Part shown: one piece after another, positions 8,639 to 17,622 of the stretch
Layout: every line of letters starts with the position of its first letter
Numbering within the stretch: the first letter of the stretch is position 1
Assembly (NCBI GenBank): GCA_021823345.1
Contig: JAKAOF010000002.1
Span: 1-32,762, forward strand
DNA length: 32,762 nucleotides
Direction: 5' to 3'
From: Thermoplasmata archaeon
GTDB taxonomy: Archaea > Thermoplasmatota > Thermoplasmata > Lutacidiplasmatales > UBA184
Program-made: the position numbers and the translations under genes
The notes under the pieces: model-generated
The model's input: only the letters and a program-made list of their open reading frames with translations
Told to the model about the DNA's origin: nothing
The model's database searches: none

Positions 8639-11600
8639 CTACTGTGGACCCGGAGGCAGGTAAGCGGGAGGGACCGGCGTCGGTGCCGCTCCCCGCTTCT
8701 TGCGTCTCCACATGAGCACACCGACCACGGCCGCCACGGCTACGACGGCGACCACGATCAGTATGAGCGGGAGGAGGAAACTGTTGTTGGAGGAATTAGG
8801 CGAACTCGAAGTGCCGCCATTTCCAGATCCTACCGAGAGCGTCGTAGTGGAGGTCGATGACCCGGACGTGTCATTGACGAACACCCGGATGCTGTAGCTA
8901 CCCGTCGCCGTCGGGAGACACGAGATCGATGCGAGGTCCTGTGTGGAACATCCGGGAGGCAATCCCACGTACGTGTACGAGAGCGTCTCCGTTCCGCCGG
9001 AAGCCGACACCTCGAGCTGAGTGACATTTCCCAGCGTCACCGAGGACGGCACCGCGATGAATGAATTGATCACCGGGCTCCCGGCGCCACCGCTGGCGGG
9101 GGTCACGTGGAGCACCGTGTTGGCCGACGCACCCTGGGAGGCACTGTCGTTCACATAGGCCGTGATGGTATAGTTGCCTGCCTGGGATGGAGTGCAGGTG
9201 AAGCTCGCCTTGTCGGTCGTCGAGCAACCGGTGGGCAGTCCCGAGTACGCGTAGGCAAGCGGTGCGGTGCCCCCCGTCACCGAAAGGGTTACCGTCGTCG
9301 CGACCCCAACCTGAACGGTTGTCGGGTTCACGGTGAAGGAGTTGATAACTGGGGCATTGGCGGACTGGGTCACGGAGAGATCCAAACTGGAGCTGTTGGT
9401 GAGCTTCTTCGCATCGGTCACGGTCACGGTGACGTGGAACGGACCCCCGCCAATCGTGGGCGTGCAGGAGAGGGTGGAGGTGTTCTGGCTGGAACATCCC
9501 GTCGGAAGTCCCGTATAGGCGAAGGTCAGTGGTGCAGAGCCCCCAGAAACTACCACCGCAAGTACGGTCTTTGAATTGACCGCAACAGGGTTCGGGGTCG
9601 CCGTGAAACCAGTGATCTTCGGTGCCGTCACGACCGGTTGGGTCAACGTGAACGTTGCGACACTGGTGATGTTCTTCCCGGAGGCATCGACCACGGTCAC
9701 ATTCACAAGGTAGGACTTCGGGGTCGCGGAAGTGCTCGTGTTGCAAACGAAATTGCTGGTGTTCGAGGTGGTGCAGCCCGTCGGAAGTCCGGTATAATCA
9801 TAGGTGTAGGGCGGCGTACCTGTACCCGGGCTCACGGTGGTGTTAAGGTACACCGTGCCTCCTGCCGGAACCGAGGCCGGCTGAGCGGTGAACCCGGTGA
9901 GTTGCAAGGGGGCGTTGATGGTGATACTGACGTTCTTCATCGCCTTCTCACCCACACTGTCGGTCACCAGGACTGAGATGGTGTACTTTCCCGTCGCTAG
10001 CGGGCGGCAGCTGAAACTGGATGGCTGGGTCCCGTTCGTGCACCCGCTTCCCGCAGGAAGTCCCGAATAGTTGTACACGATCGGAGCCAGCCCGCCGGTC
10101 ACTCCCACGGATAGGGTCATCGACGTGTTGGTGTCCAGGAGGTTGGGGGTTGCCGTGAACGAAGTGATGGCCAGTCGTCCAAACACGGCGAGGGTCGTCG
10201 TCGCATTGCTGGAGTGCTTTGCCGAGTCATTGAGGAACACCGTCACGTTGTAGGTTCCGGCCACGCTCGGGTTACATGAGAACGACGTAGCATTGTGGTT
10301 GGTACAGTTGGTCGGCAGACCCACGTACTTGTAGGTGATCGGACTGGGCCAAGAAGCATTCTTCACCGTGAATGTGGTGGACTGGTTGACCAAGATGCTC
10401 GCCGGAGAGGCGCTGAAGGACAAGATGGTCGGTCCGCCGGTCGGTGTGACACTGATGTTGGCTTCATCACTGAACGCGGAGCAGTTGTACGTGACATTCA
10501 CCCACAAGTGACCTGACACGGTTGTTGACCCCGCGGTCAGTGTAACAGACGGGCCCGTAGACGAGCTTAGAGTGCCGATCGAGGACGGAGTCATTTGCCA
10601 AGAGTACTTCGCTCCGGCCACGTTGGCACCATTTTCATCGATGGCCGTCGCATTGAACGTTTGTTTCCCAGCGTAAGCGAGTGCAGCCTGCACCGGGGTT
10701 AGCGTGCTCTGATTGATGAAGATCACCTTGAATCCGCCCCAGAGTGACTTAAACGCCCCGGGGAAAGCAACCGAAGTGCCCACCGTTAGCTGATCGACCG
10801 CGAGGGCTCCGTTCTGGGCCTTGCCCTGGATCCCCACCGTCTTCAGTGTCGAATTGAACTGCGGCATGGCGTTGGTCGCGGATGGGACAACCCAATTCCC
10901 AGCGGAGTTGCGCACCCCTACCGCGTAAGGGACGTTAGTAGTAGGCAAGTTCGGGGACGCCGCCCCCGACATTCCATAGGTGAAGGTCAGGAAGCTGGGG
11001 CCCACTCGAACCCCTTCTTCACAAAGATTTCCAACTGCGGCCGGTGTGCCCAGATTGTACGTGCCATTCTCCCAGGCGATTCCTCCCGAAGGGGTACCCC
11101 CGACAATCGGGTTACCGTCGTCCGTGAACGTCCACCAGTCCCCGGACTTGTGAGTGATCGCAAACTTATGAGTGCTACCCTGTGAAAATGTCGTCCATCC
11201 CGGACCACCGATACCGAAGATATTTTCGTTGACGATGAGGGTGCCATTTGGCAGGAAGGCGGCAGGGACGGCAACGTTAGAGACGCCATAGGTAGAGTTT
11301 GTCGTCATTGCGATTCCCGCTCCAGCGAGCGGAGGGTCGGTGGCTTTGATAGGTTGGGCAAAAATGGGGTCCACTACCCCCAGCACCAAGAACTGATTGT
11401 TCCCAAGATTGAGTCCGTTAGGGACCGTCATGGTGGAATTGACCCCGGAATTGTTCGTAAAGTCTGAAATATTCCACGTTCCGCCGGCTCCTGTACCGCC
11501 GCCCGGGAGTAGGGTAGTGGAAGGATGCGATGCGCTTTGGTGGCAATTGGCGGGCGAGTAGTGAGGGGCGAGAATATTGGTCGGCAAGTTCGCAAACGGA

Positions 11601-11701
11601 CCTCGCGACGACTGAACCGCAGGGCTCTGCGCGTTCATTACCACGAAGAACGAGGCGACGGTCATCATTAGGACGAGGGCGGCTACGACTGCTGGACGCA
11701 T
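8639..11701 (-). CDS. large cell-surface protein with an unassigned N-terminal domain, six Ig-like/PKD-like repeats, TM helix and Pro-rich tail
   Basis: Signal-like start MRPAVVAALVLMMTVASFFVV; repeats of FTxxPxxV...YxGLPxGCxx...FxCxP...GxYxxxVxVxD; C-terminal LLPLILIVVAVVAVAAVVGVLMWRRKKRGAAPTPVPPAYLPPGPQ. Start 11701 preferred because TATA-like TTAATATTA lies ~25 nt upstream. Confidence 0.85.
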   Translation of the reverse strand: MRPAVVAALVLMMTVASFFVVMNAQSPAVQSSRGPFANLPTNILAPHYSPANCHQSASHPSTTLLPGGGTGAGGTWNISDFTNNSGVNSTMTVPNGLNLGNNQFLVLGVVDPIFAQPIKATDPPLAGAGIAMTTNSTYGVSNVAVPAAFLPNGTLIVNENIFGIGGPGWTTFSQGSTHKFAITHKSGDWWTFTDDGNPIVGGTPSGGIAWENGTYNLGTPAAVGNLCEEGVRVGPSFLTFTYGMSGAASPNLPTTNVPYAVGVRNSAGNWVVPSATNAMPQFNSTLKTVGIQGKAQNGALAVDQLTVGTSVAFPGAFKSLWGGFKVIFINQSTLTPVQAALAYAGKQTFNATAIDENGANVAGAKYSWQMTPSSIGTLSSSTGPSVTLTAGSTTVSGHLWVNVTYNCSAFSDEANISVTPTGGPTILSFSASPASILVNQSTTFTVKNASWPSPITYKYVGLPTNCTNHNATSFSCNPSVAGTYNVTVFLNDSAKHSSNATTTLAVFGRLAITSFTATPNLLDTNTSMTLSVGVTGGLAPIVYNYSGLPAGSGCTNGTQPSSFSCRPLATGKYTISVLVTDSVGEKAMKNVSITINAPLQLTGFTAQPASVPAGGTVYLNTTVSPGTGTPPYTYDYTGLPTGCTTSNTSNFVCNTSTSATPKSYLVNVTVVDASGKNITSVATFTLTQPVVTAPKITGFTATPNPVAVNSKTVLAVVVSGGSAPLTFAYTGLPTGCSSQNTSTLSCTPTIGGGPFHVTVTVTDAKKLTNSSSLDLSVTQSANAPVINSFTVNPTTVQVGVATTVTLSVTGGTAPLAYAYSGLPTGCSTTDKASFTCTPSQAGNYTITAYVNDSASQGASANTVLHVTPASGGAGSPVINSFIAVPSSVTLGNVTQLEVSASGGTETLSYTYVGLPPGCSTQDLASISCLPTATGSYSIRVFVNDTSGSSTSTTTLSVGSGNGGTSSSPNSSNNSFLLPLILIVVAVVAVAAVVGVLMWRRKKRGAAPTPVPPAYLPPGPQ

Positions 11702-11952
11702 AGGGCACGTGAACGCTCTGCTAATATTAAGCATGACGTACCCTCCCCGAGGCGCCCGTGGGACAGGGGAGCGTTCACGCAGCGCCCCATGCGACGGCAT
11801 TCCGGGATTTCAGGGGCTTCCCCAAAGGATGCGGAAGAGTCTACGGGAAGGATGCCACCTTCGCAAGAACGACCTGGGGACGACCCCTCACTCCGCAGGC
11901 TAATATGCTGTCGACCTCCTGACCCGCATCGATCGAGGAGACGTTGGTCACG

Positions 11953-12255
11953 ATGGTAAAGGATGTAGCGCCGGTCGACCAATCCCACCCGTTCGGGGTG
12001 ATCATCCGGCGGGCATGCTCAACTCCGACCGAGTCTGAGATCCTGTCCCGAGTTCTCCGCGCCGACAACGAGGGTTATGCCACGGCCACTCATGATGGGG
12101 TCAATCTCGAGATCACGACCCACGCGCACAGCCTGCGAGAACTGCTCCGGGCCACGGACGATCTGCTTTCCTGCCTCGACACAGCCCAGCGGTCGCTGGT
12201 CAAAGCATCCCAGAGTCCAGCCGGAAACCGCAACGGCCGCAAACCCAAGCCCTAG
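11953..12255 (+). CDS. KEOPS complex subunit Pcc1-like protein
   Basis: Size and pattern of Pcc1 family: SEILSRVLRADNEGYATATHDGVNLEITTHAHSLRELLRATDDLLSCLDTAQRSL. Confidence 0.75.
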   Translation: MVKDVAPVDQSHPFGVIIRRACSTPTESEILSRVLRADNEGYATATHDGVNLEITTHAHSLRELLRATDDLLSCLDTAQRSLVKASQSPAGNRNGRKPKP

Positions 12256-13057
12256 GCTTGCCCCCGGTCCCATCCTGTACCCAGATGAGCGCTCCCCGGC
12301 AGCTCGGACACGTCACCGACGTCCGCACCCGGAATACTCCGTAGAGTCCCGGCAACCCGGGGGGAATGCTACCATCCAGCACCATCAATGGAGAAGCCAA
12401 GGGACCGTAGCCTCCGGCGGCCGGTCTCGCCGAAGGCCCGCCGCCGGCAACGGTGTGCGGCAAACAGAACAAGGTCAGTGAATAGTCGCCTGGGAGGAAA
12501 GTCGTCGTAATGGCATGCAGCACGTCAAACACGTGCCCAGGCGGGATCTCCATGGTCTCTCCCGTGAGCCGCAACCCCTGCATGTTCGGATTGGTCAAGG
12601 AAACATAGTAGGTGGCCGCGATCGGGATATTGCTCGCGTTGAGGACGAGCACCTGCATCTTGACCGGTTCCCCTGGAGGCAGGACGCTCAGAGGAATGAT
12701 GCGAGAGAAGCGCAAGCCCTTGCCGGCTTCCACCCACGACTGTCGGTCGTAGTAGGCCTGCCGCTCCGCATACGGGAAGAGCGTCCGCATGGGAGGCTCC
12801 GCGACCACGGGAAGGGGGGGATTGGACCGAGGGGGAAGAAGCGGGGGAGAGGGGGATGAAGCGGCGGGAGACGAGGGAGGCATCGCCGGAGCGGGATTCG
12901 GCGGAACAGCACTGACTTGAGACGGCGGAGCGGCGGGCCCCTTCCGTTCGTCGGCAAACGGTGCGTAACCGCATTTCGGGCAATACCAGCCCTTGGAGCG
13001 GTCCTTGACCATCAACCCGTCCTTGCACTTCGGGCAGGGCGGAGATATCGCAGCCAT
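12200..13057 (-). CDS. zinc-ribbon-containing protein with Pro-rich linker (zinc ribbons at both ends)
   Basis: CPKCKDGLMVKDRSKGWYCPKCG near the N-terminus and CPSCRGALIWVQDGTGGKPRAWVCGRCG near the C-terminus. Start chosen at MAAISPPCPKC. Confidence 0.75.
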   Translation of the reverse strand: MAAISPPCPKCKDGLMVKDRSKGWYCPKCGYAPFADERKGPAAPPSQVSAVPPNPAPAMPPSSPAASSPSPPLLPPRSNPPLPVVAEPPMRTLFPYAERQAYYDRQSWVEAGKGLRFSRIIPLSVLPPGEPVKMQVLVLNASNIPIAATYYVSLTNPNMQGLRLTGETMEIPPGHVFDVLHAITTTFLPGDYSLTLFCLPHTVAGGGPSARPAAGGYGPLASPLMVLDGSIPPGLPGLYGVFRVRTSVTCPSCRGALIWVQDGTGGKPRAWVCGRCGFRLDSGML

Positions 13058-13226
13058 CCCTCGAGCCAAGCAGACGGAGCCTATAATGGTGACTTTCCGG
13101 AAAATGTGCGAATCTCCGTCAGTGGAGCGACCGTACGATTGAGCGTACCTTGAAATCACCGTATGACATTTTGTCGCGGTCAGACTCCGATGCCCTTTTT
13201 TGTGGATCCCCTCTACAGACGCCACC

Positions 13227-14099
13227 ATGCTGCTCGGGGCACACATCGGGATATCGGGAGGACTGGAGAACGCACCCGACACCGCCCGAAGGATCGGCTG
13301 CGAGGTCATGCAGATCTTTTCCAAGAATCAACGACAATGGAAGGTCCCGGAATTGTCCCCATCGGTGGCCGAGGAATTCCGTCATCACGTGAAGAGCGCC
13401 GGTATCCAGGCCGTCGGGGTGCACGCCTCCTATCTCATCAATCTGGGTTCATCGGACCCCTTGCTCCAACGGAGATCGCGGGAGGCGTTGGTCGAGGAGC
13501 TGGTCCGGGCCGACGCCCTGGGAGCGGTCGGGGTGATCCTCCACCCCGGGGCCCATGTCGGTGCGGGCAAGGAACAGGGGATCGCCAATATCGTGCAGGG
13601 AGCGGTCGAGGCACTGGAGGCAACCAAGGCGCTCAAAGCGCATCTCATCCTAGAGATCGCCGCCGGGGCAGGAAGCACCTTGGGGCAAACCTTCGAGGAA
13701 CTCGAGGAGATCGGTCGACGCGTGGACCGGGACGACCGGCTCGGGTACTGCGTCGACACCTGCCATGTCTTTGCGGGGGGGGGCGATTTCCGGACCGCGG
13801 ATGGGTATGCCGGTATGATCGACCAGATCCGGAACACCATCGGGCTCAAACGGGTGGAGTTCTTCCATCTGAACGACGCCTTGTTCCCTCCGGGGACCCA
13901 CAAGGACCGGCACGCCAACATCGGAAAGGGGGAGATCGGCGCCGAGCCGTTCCGCCGTCTTTTGACAGATCCGAACTTCCGGAATATCCCCGGAGTGCTC
14001 GAAACTCCACTCGATGAGGATGAGAAGGAGCCTTACTCAGCGTACCTCCGTGACCTAGCGATTTTACGTGATTTGCTCCACTCGAAGGCTAAAGCTTAA
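13227..14099 (+). CDS. nfo: endonuclease IV (AP endonuclease)
   Basis: MLLGAHIGISGGLENAPDTARRIGCEVMQIFSKNQRQW, VHASYLINLGS, LGYCVDTCHVFAGG, FFHLNDALFPPGTHKDRHANIGKGEIG. Confidence 0.96.
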   Translation: MLLGAHIGISGGLENAPDTARRIGCEVMQIFSKNQRQWKVPELSPSVAEEFRHHVKSAGIQAVGVHASYLINLGSSDPLLQRRSREALVEELVRADALGAVGVILHPGAHVGAGKEQGIANIVQGAVEALEATKALKAHLILEIAAGAGSTLGQTFEELEEIGRRVDRDDRLGYCVDTCHVFAGGGDFRTADGYAGMIDQIRNTIGLKRVEFFHLNDALFPPGTHKDRHANIGKGEIGAEPFRRLLTDPNFRNIPGVLETPLDEDEKEPYSAYLRDLAILRDLLHSKAKA

Positions 14100-14144
14100 T
14101 GTTCTTTCAGCACTCAGATGCAATGAGCAACAGGTGATTTGGAA

Positions 14145-14927
14145 ATGGCAAGTGGAACCAGTGAGTTGAGTCCAGTAGCTGAAAAGGTGCTCAAGTTCAG
14201 CATCGAACGCGCTGGAGATGACGGACTCCGATACGAAGATTACATGGAGGGACTGGGAACAGTGCTCAGTGGCATAACGATCAGCCAGTTGTCCATCGCT
14301 CTCCACCAGTTGGAGACCAAGGGCTTCCTACACCCTGACCCCCACGGCACTCCGAACCGAAAGATCCGGGTCACACCGCTCGGACGTCAAGCGATGGGCG
14401 AGCCGACCAAGGACGCGGAACCCGCCAAGGCCCCGGAGCCCATGCCGGCCCCCGCTCCAACGCCTCCACCGACCGCTTCACAGATGCAGCCATCAAAGCC
14501 CGAACCCCAACCGGTCGTGGAAGAGGTCCGCGCGGCACCGACCCCTGCCCCCGAGCCCTCCCGCCCCGTTCGTTCTGAACCCTCCGGACACGCTTCCGGG
14601 GACTCTTCGGAGGACCTCCGCCGCCGGCTCCGGGCCGTGATCGAGCGAGAGGACGTCGCCAAGGGTCTCGAAGAGCGGTTGCGAGCCAAGGAACGAGAGC
14701 TCCTCGACGAAGAGGATCGGTTGGCTCAACTCGAGAAGTCCCTCGACACCCGCGTACGGTCCGTCGACGAGAAGGACCGGCAGCTCACCGCGCTCGAGGA
14801 CCAGTTGCACGAACACCTGTCGAGCCTGAAGGGACACCTTACCGGTGTATCTCAGGTGAACGACAACGTTCAGAAGCTTCACGAGAAGGTATCCGCCAGC
14901 CGGCAGAAGCGCCAGCACGGAGCCTGA
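14145..14927 (+). CDS. winged-helix-like protein with Pro/Ala linker and C-terminal coiled coil
   Basis: N-terminal wHTH-like segment (ITISQLSIALHQLETKGFLHPDPHGTPNRKIRVTPLGRQAM), Pro-rich linker, then long charged coiled coil. Upstream AGGTGAT fits a ribosome-binding site. Confidence 0.75.
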   Translation: MASGTSELSPVAEKVLKFSIERAGDDGLRYEDYMEGLGTVLSGITISQLSIALHQLETKGFLHPDPHGTPNRKIRVTPLGRQAMGEPTKDAEPAKAPEPMPAPAPTPPPTASQMQPSKPEPQPVVEEVRAAPTPAPEPSRPVRSEPSGHASGDSSEDLRRRLRAVIEREDVAKGLEERLRAKERELLDEEDRLAQLEKSLDTRVRSVDEKDRQLTALEDQLHEHLSSLKGHLTGVSQVNDNVQKLHEKVSASRQKRQHGA

Positions 14928-14969
14928 AGTATACCGTAGTCGGTTACCCTGCGAAGCGTCAGGACAGGA

Positions 14970-15009
14970 GCGAGCTCGCGATCTCCCACTTCGGGAGATC
15001 CCCCCTTGC
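14970..15009 (+). other. strong stem-loop in intergenic region (terminator or structured RNA)
   Basis: GATCTCCC-acttc-GGGAGATC perfect 8-bp stem (14980-15000), extended by GCGAG/CTTGC (14970-14974/15005-15009, one G-U). Confidence 0.5.
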
Positions 15010-15133
15010 TCGGAGACTCCGTGGGCCGCAAGGCATCTCTACACCGGTCGTCATGGGGTCTACGTCATGCCGCACGAGAGCTCCGTAGGCGGTCGACATC
15101 GTCCTAGGCGCTCGCCCCCGGGCATTGTGGGGC

Positions 15134-15145
15134 GAAGCTTTTATC
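15134..15145 (+). promoter_or_regulatory. candidate TATA box for transaldolase
   Basis: AAGCTTTTATCC ~30 nt upstream of ATG 15171. Confidence 0.4.
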
Positions 15146-15170
15146 CCCGGCGAGAGTACATCGCCCCGTC

Positions 15171-15821
15171 ATGAAGATATTCCTCGACACGGCGAATGTC
15201 AACGAGATCCGGACGGCGGCAGAATGGGGGGTCCTTGATGGGGTGACCACGAATCCATCCCTCGTGGCCAAGGAAGGAAGGGACTTCACCGAGGTCTTGA
15301 AAGAGATCACCGCCATCGTAGATGGACCGATCTCTGCGGAAGTGGTCTCCATTATGGCCCCCGAGATGATCTCGGAGGGGCGAAAGCTCGCCAAGATCCA
15401 CAAGAACATCTACGTCAAGGTCCCGATGACCACGGAAGGGCTCAAGGCCACCAAGAAGCTCGCTTCGGAAGGCATCCGGGTCAACATGACCCTCGTGTTC
15501 TCCTCGCTCCAGGCGCTCCTCGCGGCGAAGGTGGGTGCGGCGTTCGTGAGCCCGTTCATCGGTCGGCTCGACGACAACGGCCAGACCGGCATGGAACTGA
15601 TCGAAGAGATCAAGACCATGTATGAGAACTACAATTACAAGACGGAGATCCTCGTGGCGTCCATCCGCCATCCGATCCACGTCAAGGAGGCGGCCCTGCT
15701 GGGAGCGGACATCGCCACGATGCCCTATGCCGTCATGGAGAAGTTGGTGCATCACCCCCTGACGGACGTCGGCCTCGCCAAGTTCCTCGAGGACTGGTCG
15801 AAGCTCACGAAGAAGGCTTAA
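15171..15821 (+). CDS. tal: transaldolase / fructose-6-phosphate aldolase family protein
   Basis: [82 protein letters not shown]. Confidence 0.96.
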   Translation: MKIFLDTANVNEIRTAAEWGVLDGVTTNPSLVAKEGRDFTEVLKEITAIVDGPISAEVVSIMAPEMISEGRKLAKIHKNIYVKVPMTTEGLKATKKLASEGIRVNMTLVFSSLQALLAAKVGAAFVSPFIGRLDDNGQTGMELIEEIKTMYENYNYKTEILVASIRHPIHVKEAALLGADIATMPYAVMEKLVHHPLTDVGLAKFLEDWSKLTKKA

Positions 15822-15831
15822 TCGAGGCGCG

Positions 15832-16128
15832 TTGACGGAAGGATCTCCCCTGGAGGAACGGGTCATCCGTTACCTTGAGATCACCCGGAGCGCCCTCGAA
15901 AAAGTGAAAGTGGTTCCTCCGGCCCGGTCCTTTCTCACGACGGGCGCGGAGGATATGCTCGCGATGGCCAAGTCGTACTACTCGGACGCACTGCACTTCC
16001 GGGAACAGGGAGATCTTCCTCGGGCGCTCGCCTCCGTCAGCTATGCCCATGGATGGATCGATGCCGGGGTGCGGCTCGGACTGCTCTATGGAGGAGAGGA
16101 TGACCAAACATTTACCCACTACCGGTAG
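15832..16128 (+). CDS. DUF357 domain-containing protein
   Basis: Small helical protein with AKSYYSDALHFREQGDLPRALASVSYAHGWIDAGVRLGLL, typical of DUF357. TTG start. Confidence 0.82.
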   Translation: MTEGSPLEERVIRYLEITRSALEKVKVVPPARSFLTTGAEDMLAMAKSYYSDALHFREQGDLPRALASVSYAHGWIDAGVRLGLLYGGEDDQTFTHYR

Positions 16129-16762
16129 GAAGGGCCCCGGGCTCGTCTCGGAAAGCATTCGGAAGACCCTCGAACGAGACTTGAACGATCTCGTGGCGAG
16201 CCGCGATCGGATCTACGAGCTTTCCCGGGACCTCCGCCGAACCTCCCAACAGGCGATGCGGCGGATACATGCGGGAGAACATCCGGATGGACAGTTCCAG
16301 CACATCCGCGGCTTGACATCGCAGCTCGTCTCGGAGGCGTCCCGCCGGGGCCTCGAAGCGGATGAGACCGTAGAGGTCGCTCTCCAGGAGGCCGTGGAGG
16401 CGAACCTGCTCTTCTCCCTTGTCCGGGGCAAGCCGCTTCCCTCTCCCGAGTCCCTTTCGGTGGGTCCCGTGGCGTATCTGCTGGGGCTTTCCGACCTTGT
16501 CGGAGAGATGCGCCGGCTCGCCGTTTCCGCCTTGTCACGAGGTCACCCGAAGGAAGCACAGGCCACCCTTACCCAGATGGACGAAGTGCTCTCGGTGTTG
16601 ATGCACTTTGACGCTCCCCGGGGAGTGATCGCGCTCAAGCACAAGCAAGACACCGCCCGCAACCTCATCGAGCGGATGCGCGGAGAGGTGGCGATGGCCA
16701 TGTACCTCGAGTCGATCGTGGAAGAAACTCAGCGGGCCGGCCGAGGCAAGGGACGACCATGA
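16100..16762 (+). CDS. translin family-like RNA/DNA-binding protein
   Basis: ERDLNDLVASRDRIYELSRDLRRTSQQAMRRIHAG...VEVALQEAVEANLLFSLVRG...YLLGLSDLVGEMRRLAVSAL matches the translin helical pattern. Confidence 0.75.
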   Translation: MTKHLPTTGRKGPGLVSESIRKTLERDLNDLVASRDRIYELSRDLRRTSQQAMRRIHAGEHPDGQFQHIRGLTSQLVSEASRRGLEADETVEVALQEAVEANLLFSLVRGKPLPSPESLSVGPVAYLLGLSDLVGEMRRLAVSALSRGHPKEAQATLTQMDEVLSVLMHFDAPRGVIALKHKQDTARNLIERMRGEVAMAMYLESIVEETQRAGRGKGRP

Positions 16763-17583
16763 AATCTAAGTCAGCACAACCAAGGGGCCAAGCGGAGGGA
16801 CCGGTCGTGGGAATCATCGGGGGAAGCGGGCTGTATGAGTCCGGGCTTTTCCCTTCAAAGGCCGTCCACAAAGTGTCGACCCCCTGGGGCTCCCCCTCCG
16901 GATTCATCGAGGAGGGAGAGATCGATGGGGTACGCACGTTCTTCCTCCCCCGACATGGAAAGGGACACACCATCCCCGCTCATCGGGTGAACTACCGGGC
17001 CAATATCGACGCCCTCAAGACCCTCGGAGTAGATGCGATCATAACCGTAAACTCCGTCGGATCGCTGAGGGAAGACCTTCCCCCGGAGACCTTCGTCCTG
17101 CCGGATCAGTTCATTGATTTCACCAAGGGACGCCCTACGACCTTCTATGACGGAGGGAAGACCTACCACATCTCGATGGCGGATCCCTTCTGTCCGGACC
17201 TCTCTCGGACCGCCGTGACGGCGGCCGCTTCCAGCAAGATCCGATTTGCGACCGCAAAGACCTACGTATGTGTCGAGGGACCTCGATTCTCCACGCGCGC
17301 CGAGAGCCGGTTCTTCCGGACGCTCGCCGATGTGATCGGCATGACCCTATGTCCCGAGGCCCAGTTGGCGCGGGAACGAGAGGTGTGTTACCTGCCTGTT
17401 TGCATGGTGACGGATTTTGACGTCTGGGCAGAACATCCCGTTGAAGCTACGGACATTGCGAGTGTACTGTCCAGCAATGTGTCCCGCGTACGCCGACTGA
17501 TCCGGGGGATGGTCCCCCAGATCCCCAACGCGTCCGCACGAAAATGTCGCTGCCAGACGGCCCTCGGGGAAGCGGGGCTTTAG
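16759..17583 (+). CDS. mtnP: S-methyl-5'-thioadenosine phosphorylase
   Basis: VVGIIGGSGLYE, LPRHGKGHTIPAHRVNYRANIDALK, CVEGPRFSTRAESRFFR, CMVTDFDVWAEHPVEATDI. Confidence 0.95.
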   Translation: MKSKSAQPRGQAEGPVVGIIGGSGLYESGLFPSKAVHKVSTPWGSPSGFIEEGEIDGVRTFFLPRHGKGHTIPAHRVNYRANIDALKTLGVDAIITVNSVGSLREDLPPETFVLPDQFIDFTKGRPTTFYDGGKTYHISMADPFCPDLSRTAVTAAASSKIRFATAKTYVCVEGPRFSTRAESRFFRTLADVIGMTLCPEAQLAREREVCYLPVCMVTDFDVWAEHPVEATDIASVLSSNVSRVRRLIRGMVPQIPNASARKCRCQTALGEAGL

Positions 17584-17587
17584 GTCT

Positions 17588-17604
17588 CGGGGAAGGTTTC
17601 CCCG
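17588..17604. terminator. hairpin between convergent mtnP and rpoK
   Basis: CGGGGAA-ggt-TTCCCCG, 7-bp perfect inverted repeat just past the mtnP stop. Confidence 0.4.
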
Positions 17605-17622
17605 GAAAGCGGGATCGGAGCT

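Noticed and set aside
8898-9746. 282-aa minus ORF and several plus ORFs in the Ig-repeat gene
   Set aside because: Alternative-frame translations of tandem repeats; periodicity comes from the real coding frame.
8700-11640. Periodic DNA similarity suggestive of a CRISPR or satellite array
   Set aside because: Periodicity is ~250-270 bp, follows protein domain repeats, and DNA copies are divergent; no short identical repeats with unique spacers.
13163-14017. 284-aa plus ORF overlapping endonuclease IV
   Set aside because: Frame-shifted shadow of the well-supported nfo frame.
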